Positions 1-6,101 of a DNA stretch of 15,566 bases are shown one piece after another. Where the stretch lies: assembly GCA_904501915.1 (NCBI GenBank), contig CAJGCV010000048.1, positions 1 through 15,566 of the forward strand. The letters are read 5' to 3'. Each line of letters begins with the position of its first letter. Position 1 is the stretch's first letter. This stretch comes from an uncultured Akkermansia sp. GTDB lineage: Bacteria > Verrucomicrobiota > Verrucomicrobiia > Verrucomicrobiales > Akkermansiaceae. The position numbers were made by a program, and so were the translations under genes. The notes under the pieces were generated by a model. That model ran no database searches and had not been told where the DNA came from. It saw only the letters and a program-made list of their open reading frames with translations.

Positions 1-8
1 ACTTTGCT

Positions 9-22
9 CCCGTTTTTACGGG
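9..22 (+). terminator. Possible weak terminator hairpin at the window edge
   Basis: CCCGT and ACGGG form a perfect 5-bp stem around a TTTT loop, followed only by TTTCT. It could end a gene entering from the left, but the stem is short and the T-run poor. It lies just upstream of the promoter of the next gene. Confidence 0.3.
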
Positions 23-29
23 TTTCTAC

Positions 30-58
30 TTGCGGGGCATAGTGGTGCGTGGTAACAT
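30..58 (+). promoter_or_regulatory. Promoter of the 68-916 gene
   Basis: TTGCGG (30-35), a 17-base spacer and TAACAT (53-58), with an extended -10 TG at 50-51. Only nine bases separate the -10 box from the ATG at 68, so transcription should begin 1-3 bases before the start codon. No Shine-Dalgarno site is present. Confidence 0.5.
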
Positions 59-67
59 GGTGCTGCG

Positions 68-916
68 ATGAAGTGGTGGGGGATGATGAATCGCTGGCTG
101 CTGGCATTCGGTCTTTCGGGCTGGATGTTTGTGGTGGTGTGGAACCAGTGCGGCGGCGACACGATTAACGACTGGCTGCCGGTGCTGGGCTGGTGTGTTA
201 TGGGTGCCACCGGGCTTCTGCTGCTCAGCTATGCGGGGCTGCTGCTGCGGTGCTTGTGCCGCTGGCATCCCGCGGTGCGGGAGTCTCTGCTGTGCTTGTT
301 TTCCGTGCTGTTGATGATATGGGGCTACCGCGGCTTCGAACGCGTGACCTGGTATGAGCTGCATCTGGCCGATTGTTCCGGCGTACGCACCTCACCCACC
401 TGGCATGTATCGCCACTGCAGAAGGCATATATGGCTGCCATCGATGATTGGTCGGTGGGGCGGTTCGGCCTCAGCCTCGTTGCCAATATGACCGAGTTTC
501 ATAACAACTACCACCCCATCGTCGGCCACGGCCCGTGCAGGGTGGAGTATTCCGTATGTGAACATATCCACAACTGTCCCGTTAAGGATGCGTTCAGTCT
601 GGAGCTGCCCCTGCACGCGGAATCTGTGTTGCGGCTACAGATGGCGGAAGAGTCCACCGCGCTGGGGCTCATCATTGTCTCCCATCCCGGGCAGGTGGAA
701 TCCTGGCCCGAAAGCAACCAGACCCCGCAGCAATGGGCCGCCGCCCAGGGCCACCTCTGGTTCCCCCTCACTCCCGGAAAGTCCCTCAATTTGCCCGATT
801 TCATGGGTCAGGTGCATTTCTTCATCGCCTACCGCCCCGGCCCCGCCACCAATGCTCCTGCCAATCACACCCCCTACGACCTGGTACACTTCGCCGTGCG
901 AGAGGTGGAAAGATAA
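68..916 (+). CDS. Unrecognised membrane protein, three N-terminal helices and an exported cysteine-containing domain
   Basis: I do not recognise a family for this 282-residue protein. The first 90 residues hold three hydrophobic helices, roughly residues 9-26, 37-62 and 69-87. The remaining 190 residues are soluble-looking and rich in Trp, His and Pro. With three helices the large C-terminal domain would lie on the opposite side of the membrane from the N-terminus. Its four cysteines (103, 157, 164, 170) and aromatic content suit a periplasmic, disulphide-bonded domain, but that is inference. The ATG at 68 is chosen because a promoter ends nine bases before it; Met6 and Met7 (83 and 86) are alternatives. 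The gene appears monocistronic, with the nearest plus-strand terminator at 1065-1097. It is probably a real gene, being the longest frame here with a promoter, but its function is unknown. Confidence 0.75.
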   Translation: MKWWGMMNRWLLAFGLSGWMFVVVWNQCGGDTINDWLPVLGWCVMGATGLLLLSYAGLLLRCLCRWHPAVRESLLCLFSVLLMIWGYRGFERVTWYELHLADCSGVRTSPTWHVSPLQKAYMAAIDDWSVGRFGLSLVANMTEFHNNYHPIVGHGPCRVEYSVCEHIHNCPVKDAFSLELPLHAESVLRLQMAEESTALGLIIVSHPGQVESWPESNQTPQQWAAAQGHLWFPLTPGKSLNLPDFMGQVHFFIAYRPGPATNAPANHTPYDLVHFAVREVER

Positions 917-1064
917 AAGGAGAATGCTTCCGCTGCTTGGCGGTGTCCAGATTCATTTCCTGTCACAGGTCTGGTTCGGATAGACGTATTCTGCGAGAAT
1001 GCAAAGAAGCCGTGCCTTGAATGTCGCATAAGTGCCGATCATTTTGCATAAACCGGTGAAAAAG
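917..1064. other. Intergenic stretch with small inverted repeats
   Basis: I find no credible gene here. It holds CCTG/CAGG at 959-969 nested inside CCAGA (947-951)/TCTGG (970-974), and a 5-3-5 inverted repeat, ATTCT-gcg-AGAAT, at 988-1000. Neither is followed by a T-run, so they are not clear terminators. They could be protein-binding sites or RNA structure in the 3' end of the upstream transcript. Confidence 0.35.
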
Positions 1065-1097
1065 AAAGAGCGGCAGTCGTTAAACTGCCTCTCTTTT
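1065..1097. terminator. Two-way rho-independent terminator
   Basis: AAAGAG-c-GGCAG (1065-1076) pairs with CTGCC-t-CTCTTT (1085-1096): 11 base pairs with one C/T mismatch and an 8-base loop. Read on the minus strand the stem is followed by a T-rich tract (the complement of 1061-1070), 16 bases past the tRNA 3' end, so it mainly ends the tRNA-Leu transcript. On the plus strand it ends in TTTT and can also stop the 68-916 transcript. Confidence 0.8.
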
Positions 1098-1112
1098 CAA
1101 CGGGATTCTTAA

Positions 1113-1193
1113 TACCGGCTGGGGGACTCGAACCCACACTCTTTGGGGAACTCGATTTTGAGTCGAGCGCGTCTACCATTCCGCCAAGCCGGC
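1113..1193 (-). tRNA. tRNA-Leu, anticodon CAA
   Basis: The minus strand folds as a class II tRNA of 81 bases. The acceptor is GCCGGCT with AGCCGGT, the D-stem is GCG/CGC with GG in the loop, and the anticodon stem is CTCGA/TCGAG with loop CTCAAAA, giving anticodon CAA (decodes UUG). A 13-base variable region and discriminator A fit leucine. The 3' CCA is not encoded and must be added. Two oddities are a G1-U72 wobble closing pair and a U-C mismatch at the second T-stem pair (GTGGG against CCCCC). It has its own promoter at 1216-1244 and terminator at 1065-1097. Confidence 0.93.
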
Positions 1194-1215
1194 GTGGAAG
1201 TGGTGATGTGCGCTA

Positions 1216-1244
1216 ATTAAATCGTGAAATGCGCGCCGAGTCAA
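1216..1244 (-). promoter_or_regulatory. Promoter of tRNA-Leu
   Basis: Read on the minus strand: TTGACT (1244-1239), a 17-base spacer and TTTAAT (1221-1216). The tRNA begins 22 bases beyond the -10 box, leaving a short 5' leader for RNase P. Readthrough from the transporter gene just upstream is also possible, since I see no terminator between them. Confidence 0.5.
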
Positions 1245-1277
1245 GTGAAAAGCGGAATTATGCCAGTATTTCGGGAT

Positions 1278-2915
1278 TTATTCCTCTTCAGCCTTGAAAT
1301 TGGGGCGGGAGGTGATAAAGAGGAAGATGAAGCCGACGCAGAGGGACATGACACCGTAGAGGATGAATGCCTGAGCACTGGTGGGGTCGTCCACGAGGGT
1401 GGTAAGGAAGACAACGAGGAGGTTACCCAGTGTGCTGGTGAGCAGCCAGAAGCTGGAAACGATGCTCTTGAGGTTCTTGCCGGCTGCGGTGTAGGCGTAC
1501 TCCAGTCCAGTGGTGCTGACCAGAATTTCGGAGAGGGTGAGCAGGAAGTACGGAATGCCCTGCCAGAGGATGCTGAGGTGGTTGCCGGCATCAATGTAGT
1601 GCTGCAGGATGGCCACTGCTCCATAGGCGATACCAGCCATGAGGATACCCAGCCCCATTCGCTTGAGCGGGGCTCCCCAGCGCCCGATGCAGGGGTAGAC
1701 AAAGAGTGTGACCAGCGGCACAAATATCATGATGAGCAGCGGGTTGAAGCTCTGCATTTCCTCTGCGCCGAAGCTGAACTTGATGCTGCCCCAGCTCAGG
1801 TCGATGCTTTGCATTTCCTTGCCCTGGAGCACCCAGGTGGAGGCGGTCTGGTCATACAGGCTCCAGAAGGGGATAATCATGAGGAACACGATGAGCACAC
1901 GCACCAGGTTGCGCACGCCGCGTTGTTCGCTTTCGGTGAAGCGCAGTCTGGTTTCTTCCTTGCTGTTGAAAATCATGCTGCCTGCGAGTCCCAGGAAGCC
2001 TTTCATGCCAGTGGCAGCGGCGAGCTTGAGCCCGGAAAGGGCAAGCGCGACGATGTAGAGGATCAGGGCAATGAGTCCGCAGAGGGCGGCGGCGGTTTCA
2101 CCGGCTCCGCTCAGGGTGGCCAGTTGCGCGGCTCCACCGTGTGTCCATTTGCCAAGCAGGATGACAATGGGGGCGATGACCACGAACGCTGCTATGCCGA
2201 TGGCGGTGCTGGTGGCTCGGGCTACGGAATCACCGCCGAAGCGTTCGCAGGCGCGTCCTGCACCGCAGCAGATTCGCGTGCAGAGGGTTTTGAGAAACTC
2301 CGGCTGGGTGGGGGGTACGTGGTTGTATTTCTTGCGCCCCAGCCAGAAAATAAGGGTGGCGATTGCCATGAAGATGCCGGGAATGCCGAATGCCCAGCTG
2401 TAGCCCCAGTTCTGGCGCACCCAGGGGATGACCAGGAAGGAGAAGAACGAGCCCAGGTTGACGGACCAGTAAAAGGCTGCATAGAGGCGGGTCATGGTAG
2501 TGCCGTCTTTTTCGCTGGCGGGTACCTGGTCCCCCACGAAGGCGGAAACGCAGGGCTTGATGCCGCCGGCACCCACGGCGATGATGGCCAGACCGGCAAA
2601 GAGCACCCATTTGCGGGTCTCAGTATCGCCGGCAAAATCTGCCATGGCCAGCACGGCGTTGCCTGCGCAGTAGAGCAGGGAGATGTAGAAGATGGTGCGG
2701 TAGCGCCCCAGGAAACGGTCTGCCAGCCACGCGCCCACCAGGGGCATCAGGTAGGTGCAGGCGATGAAGAGGTGGACTACTTCTGTGGCTTCGTTCTTAG
2801 ACATGAGAAGCATCCCCGTCATGTACGCGACGAGGATGCTCCGCATTCCATAGAAGCTGAATCGTTCGCAGGCCTCATTGCCTACGATGTATTTGGTCTG
2901 AGCAGGCAGGGCCAT
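1278..2915 (-). CDS. POT-family proton-coupled oligopeptide transporter
   Basis: This 545-residue inner-membrane protein is a proton-dependent oligopeptide transporter of the POT/PTR2 family (major facilitator fold), importing di- and tripeptides with protons. Hallmarks are the helix-1 motif ExxERFxxYG (E14, E17, R18, ending FYG at 21-23), GAWLADRFLGRYRT at 61-74, GAGGIKP at 115-121 with the helix-4 Lys120, and the PTR2 signature around FYWSVNLGS (149-157). Many further hydrophobic segments follow, and the length is usual for the family. The loop after the sixth helix carries an unusual cysteine cluster (212, 216, 217, 223). The start lies 24 bases after the stop of the PpiD-like gene, with no Shine-Dalgarno site or obvious promoter, so the two are probably one operon. 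Exact substrate cannot be read from sequence. Confidence 0.93.
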   Translation of the reverse strand: MALPAQTKYIVGNEACERFSFYGMRSILVAYMTGMLLMSKNEATEVVHLFIACTYLMPLVGAWLADRFLGRYRTIFYISLLYCAGNAVLAMADFAGDTETRKWVLFAGLAIIAVGAGGIKPCVSAFVGDQVPASEKDGTTMTRLYAAFYWSVNLGSFFSFLVIPWVRQNWGYSWAFGIPGIFMAIATLIFWLGRKKYNHVPPTQPEFLKTLCTRICCGAGRACERFGGDSVARATSTAIGIAAFVVIAPIVILLGKWTHGGAAQLATLSGAGETAAALCGLIALILYIVALALSGLKLAAATGMKGFLGLAGSMIFNSKEETRLRFTESEQRGVRNLVRVLIVFLMIIPFWSLYDQTASTWVLQGKEMQSIDLSWGSIKFSFGAEEMQSFNPLLIMIFVPLVTLFVYPCIGRWGAPLKRMGLGILMAGIAYGAVAILQHYIDAGNHLSILWQGIPYFLLTLSEILVSTTGLEYAYTAAGKNLKSIVSSFWLLTSTLGNLLVVFLTTLVDDPTSAQAFILYGVMSLCVGFIFLFITSRPNFKAEEE

Positions 2916-2939
2916 GATGAATCGTCAGCTTGATTTGGT

Positions 2940-4703
2940 TTATTGCTGGTTGGCAAGCTTGATGTGTTCGGAGAGACGCACGTTGTAGCGGGTGTAGGCA
3001 TCGTGCAGCCAGTCGAGCAGAACTTTGCCGCGCAGCTGGGCATTCTGGGAGGGAATGTACATGAATGACTTCATGGCGGCATACTGGGCGCTGGTCTCCA
3101 CGGTACGTCCCGTTACACCGGAGATGCGGGCACCGCTGTTCATGGTGACCATGGGGGCAAGTTTGCCGCTGGGCACACTGATGAGAGCCTGGCTTTCCAG
3201 TCCGGGAGGCAGAGCCTTGTGGGAAATGCCCAACCCGACCGGTCCGAAGTCTTCCACGATGGCGCCATGTTCTGCAGCCTTGGCAAAAGCAGCATCAATG
3301 CCGCTTTCATCACAGGCTTTGGTCATTTCTTCGTAAAGCTTGTTGGCTGCATCCGTCAGGGCGTTTGCAACGCGCTCGGCGCGCAAGTCTGCGGCGGCTG
3401 CTTCTCTGGCAGCGTCGAACTCGAGCACGCTGGGTTGTTCAATGGCTTCTACGCGGATGAACGCAAGCTTGTTGTCGGCCGTGGGGAAGTAGCCGCGCAC
3501 CTGGCGGATGGTGGGCAGCTCATCATCTGTTCCGGCGGCTTTGGCTGCTTCAAACTCAGCAACTGCAGGAGCTGTGTCGATTTCGTTGAAGGCAATCTCT
3601 GCCAGTGTAGAGGTGTTGCCGTTGTGTTCCACTTGTGTTTTGAGCACCTCGGGGGCGTCTTCCAGTGTGCACAGGGCAGAGGTGGTGTGGCTCTTGCCTT
3701 CTGCATTCAGATAGGTGAATGCTTCGTTTTCCGGGTTTTCGGCAGCCGCAGCCAGTTTCTGGTCAAAGCCCTTGCCGTTTGCCTGGGAGAGATCCTGCAT
3801 CAGGATATCAGCTGTAGCCATGAGTGCTTCAAGGCTGGAACCTTCGCCCGGGGTCAGGGTGTAAATGGAAACAATGCGGCGCTCCTTGCTCTTGTAGTTT
3901 TCTTTGTTCTTTTCCCAGAAGGCCTTGAGCTCTTCATCCGTGGCATCTGCCGGGGCGGGAAGCCTGTCCTTTGCAAGCCATGCGGTTTTGCCGCGCATCT
4001 GCTGGTTCATGACATCCACAAGGTCGCTGGTGCTCTTGTTCTGCAGCTGCAGACCTTCGGTCATGAGATTGCCGATGGCTTCCCATACCATCATGTCTGC
4101 AATGACGCTGCGGAATGCTTTTTCCTGCTGGTTGTTTGCTGCGCCATTGCGGAACCCGGTCATGCGCTGGTAGAGTTCCTGGTCAAAGCTGCCGTCTGCT
4201 TTCTTGAACACGGGCATAGCCTGCAGGTAGGTATCAATCTGTTCCTTGGAGGGCTCAATACCCAGCTCTTTACCCTGGGCCTGAAGCACGGCGCGGTTCA
4301 CAGCCACGTTGACGCCGGCGTCATCTGCAAAACCATAGCACCAGCTCTGGTACATGTTGCTCATGAACTGCAGGAAGGCATCGTACTCCGGGTGCTGGGT
4401 TAACCATGCCTGCATGGCTGCCATCTCGGTGTCGTCGAGCTCCTCGTTCTCGTTTTTGTCGAACATGCTGCGCAGCTTGGTGGAGGCGGTGCTGCTGAGG
4501 GACTGCATGTAGCTCTGCCCGTTTTCGCCCAGATTGGCGGTTTCGGGGTAGGAGTAACTGGTGCCGTTTACCTGAATGTAGTAATCCTTGACAAACATGT
4601 TGCCGCGGTCACCGTAGTCCATCATCAGAAGCCCGAGACCTACGCCGGCCACTACGATGAGTACGAGAAGTGAGTTTTTGCGGATGAATTCGAGTGCGCT
4701 CAT
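2940..4703 (-). CDS. PpiD/SurA-like membrane-anchored periplasmic folding factor
   Basis: 587 residues. A single N-terminal anchor (about residues 10-28) follows a short basic segment, as in PpiD, with the rest in the periplasm. A VNG segment at 45-47 and the helical region at 120-270 resemble the SurA/PpiD N-terminal chaperone domain. Residues 275-420 sit where PpiD has its parvulin prolyl-isomerase domain, but I see only a loose match, so isomerase activity is doubtful. A helical stretch (425-475) and a C-terminal domain follow. Residues 82-93 fit a calcium-binding EF-hand loop (D82, N84, N86, E88, D90, E93), which is unexpected in this family. It likely helps fold or stabilise exported proteins, and is first gene of an operon with the peptide transporter. 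Family assignment is moderately sure; catalysis is not. Confidence 0.75.
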   Translation of the reverse strand: MSALEFIRKNSLLVLIVVAGVGLGLLMMDYGDRGNMFVKDYYIQVNGTSYSYPETANLGENGQSYMQSLSSTASTKLRSMFDKNENEELDDTEMAAMQAWLTQHPEYDAFLQFMSNMYQSWCYGFADDAGVNVAVNRAVLQAQGKELGIEPSKEQIDTYLQAMPVFKKADGSFDQELYQRMTGFRNGAANNQQEKAFRSVIADMMVWEAIGNLMTEGLQLQNKSTSDLVDVMNQQMRGKTAWLAKDRLPAPADATDEELKAFWEKNKENYKSKERRIVSIYTLTPGEGSSLEALMATADILMQDLSQANGKGFDQKLAAAAENPENEAFTYLNAEGKSHTTSALCTLEDAPEVLKTQVEHNGNTSTLAEIAFNEIDTAPAVAEFEAAKAAGTDDELPTIRQVRGYFPTADNKLAFIRVEAIEQPSVLEFDAAREAAAADLRAERVANALTDAANKLYEEMTKACDESGIDAAFAKAAEHGAIVEDFGPVGLGISHKALPPGLESQALISVPSGKLAPMVTMNSGARISGVTGRTVETSAQYAAMKSFMYIPSQNAQLRGKVLLDWLHDAYTRYNVRLSEHIKLANQQ

Positions 4704-4726
4704 GATAAATTCGTGCTAATGCGGTT

Positions 4727-4754
4727 ATTCTACGCTTTTCGCCCACTGTTGCAA
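4727..4754 (-). promoter_or_regulatory. Promoter of the PpiD-like/transporter operon
   Basis: Read on the minus strand: TTGCAA (4754-4749), a 16-base spacer and TAGAAT (4732-4727). The ATG at 4703 is 23 bases past the -10 box, giving a leader of roughly 16 bases with no clear Shine-Dalgarno site. This is the one first gene in the window whose promoter is not pressed against the start codon. Confidence 0.45.
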
Positions 4755-4830
4755 GCCAGAAAACTGCCCCGCTGTGTCAGTATGCGATATCGCGGAACTT
4801 CCCGTGCCGTGGCTTTGTGGCGCGTAAATC

Positions 4831-4859
4831 TTGACATAAGGTGGCGCATAAGGTATTTT
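4831..4859 (+). promoter_or_regulatory. Near-consensus promoter of the rRNA methyltransferase gene
   Basis: A perfect TTGACA (4831-4836), a 17-base spacer and TATTTT (4854-4859). The ATG at 4870 is ten bases past the -10 box, so the predicted mRNA begins only about 3-4 bases before it. No in-frame alternative start or ribosome binding site fits. Confidence 0.7.
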
Positions 4860-4869
4860 ATGTGGCGTT

Positions 4870-6054
4870 ATGGCAGGTCTTATCATTGCGCCGAAGGCAC
4901 GAATTTTTCATGGTCACGACTGGGTGTACGGCACGGAAGTGCGCACCGTCTTTGGAAACCCGCAACCCGGTGATGTGGTGCTGCTCAAGGACCAGCGCGA
5001 CCATTATCTCGGCTCTGCCATGTATAATTCTCATTCGCAGATTGTGGCCCGCCGTTTTTCGCGCCGCAAGCAGGATCTGGACCGCGATTTCTTTGCCCGC
5101 CGTATCTCACAGGCTGCCATGTTGCGTGAGCGCTGGTTGCCGGGTGAGGAAATGATGCGCCTTGTATGGAGCGAAAGTGATGGTTTGCCCGGGCTTATCG
5201 TGGACCGCTACGCCGATGTGCTGGTGGTGCAGACGCTGACCATGGCCATGTACCAGCGCCTCGGGCTCATCAAGGATATACTGGGTGATTTGTTCCAGCC
5301 GCGCAGTATTATCGTGCGCAATGATTCGCCCATGCTCGTGGCGGAGGGCATCGAGCAGGAAACCTATGTTGCGCACGGGGAACAGCCTGAGCCCTTTGTC
5401 GCAACCGGGCGTGGTATAAAGTTCATGGTAGACCTTGCCACAGGTCAGAAAACGGGGCTGTATCTGGACCAGCTTCAGAATTATCAGGAGGTTGCCCGCC
5501 TGGCTAAGGGACGCCGCGTTCTGGATTGCTTCTGTAACCAGGGTGGTTTCGCCCTTGCCTGTGCCAAGGCTGGTGCTGCCAGTGTCACAGCGGTGGATAT
5601 TTCGGAAGATGCCATTGCCTCTGTGCGTAAGAATGCAGAGCTCAATGGGGTCCAGATTGAGGCTGTGGCAGAGAATGCCTTTGATTTCCTGAAACACGAG
5701 AGCGATAAGGTGCGCAACGGCGCCGACCCGAAGTGGGACCTCATCATCCTTGACCCGCCCAGTTTCACCCGCAACAAAAAGAGCCTGAACGGGGCTTTGC
5801 GCGGCTATAAGGAAATTCACCTGCGTGCCATGCAGATGCTGCCCGTAGGCGGCGTGCTTTCTACCTTCAGCTGCTCACACCACATCAGCGCAAATCTTTT
5901 CAAACAGACAATATGCGATGCCGCGGTGGATGGTCATTGCACGCTGCGCCAGACGCATGTGCATGGCCAGAGCCCGGATCATCCCATTCTGCTCAATATC
6001 CCGGAAACCGAATACCTCAAGGGCTTCAGCTTTGAATTAGTGCCGGGCCGCTGA
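4870..6054 (+). CDS. rlmI: RlmI-type class I rRNA (cytosine-C5) methyltransferase
   Basis: 394 residues, almost the length of E. coli RlmI, which methylates a cytosine C5 in 23S rRNA using S-adenosylmethionine. An N-terminal PUA RNA-binding domain (about residues 1-75) is followed by the RlmI-like middle domain with SDGLPGLIVDRY (103-114) and GQKTGLYLDQ (192-201). The Rossmann methyltransferase domain has the cofactor motif CNQGGF (222-227), acidic AVDIS (241-245), DPPSF (295-299) and SCSHH (334-338) with the likely catalytic Cys335. All expected motifs are present, so the enzyme looks active. It is transcribed from its own strong promoter, with a very short or absent leader. The exact target base is inferred from family membership; related family members modify other rRNA positions. 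Confidence 0.9.
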   Translation: MAGLIIAPKARIFHGHDWVYGTEVRTVFGNPQPGDVVLLKDQRDHYLGSAMYNSHSQIVARRFSRRKQDLDRDFFARRISQAAMLRERWLPGEEMMRLVWSESDGLPGLIVDRYADVLVVQTLTMAMYQRLGLIKDILGDLFQPRSIIVRNDSPMLVAEGIEQETYVAHGEQPEPFVATGRGIKFMVDLATGQKTGLYLDQLQNYQEVARLAKGRRVLDCFCNQGGFALACAKAGAASVTAVDISEDAIASVRKNAELNGVQIEAVAENAFDFLKHESDKVRNGADPKWDLIILDPPSFTRNKKSLNGALRGYKEIHLRAMQMLPVGGVLSTFSCSHHISANLFKQTICDAAVDGHCTLRQTHVHGQSPDHPILLNIPETEYLKGFSFELVPGR

Positions 6055-6064
6055 CGAAAAATCC

Positions 6065-6092
6065 TTGCAATCTCTGCGCGTTGTGCTAACCT
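6065..6092 (+). promoter_or_regulatory. Promoter of the double deacetylase gene
   Basis: TTGCAA (6065-6070), a 16-base spacer ending TGTGC (extended -10) and TAACCT (6087-6092). Nine bases then separate it from the ATG at 6102, predicting a transcript beginning 1-3 bases before the start. No Shine-Dalgarno site is present. Confidence 0.55.
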
Positions 6093-6101
6093 AAGTGTTG
6101 C

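Noticed and set aside
1224..2933. Very long plus-strand open frame opposite the peptide transporter
   Set aside because: It mirrors a clear POT transporter on the other strand. Its translation is a Gly/Glu/Asp/His-rich composition typical of an antisense frame over hydrophobic codons, with no promoter or family motif.
3219..4403. Long plus-strand frame opposite the PpiD-like gene
   Set aside because: Antisense shadow of a gene with a membrane anchor and promoter; the translation has no domain signature.
4869..5155. Alternative frames near the rlmI start
   Set aside because: The 4870 frame gives an intact PUA domain and full-length RlmI motifs; the others are out-of-frame overlaps.
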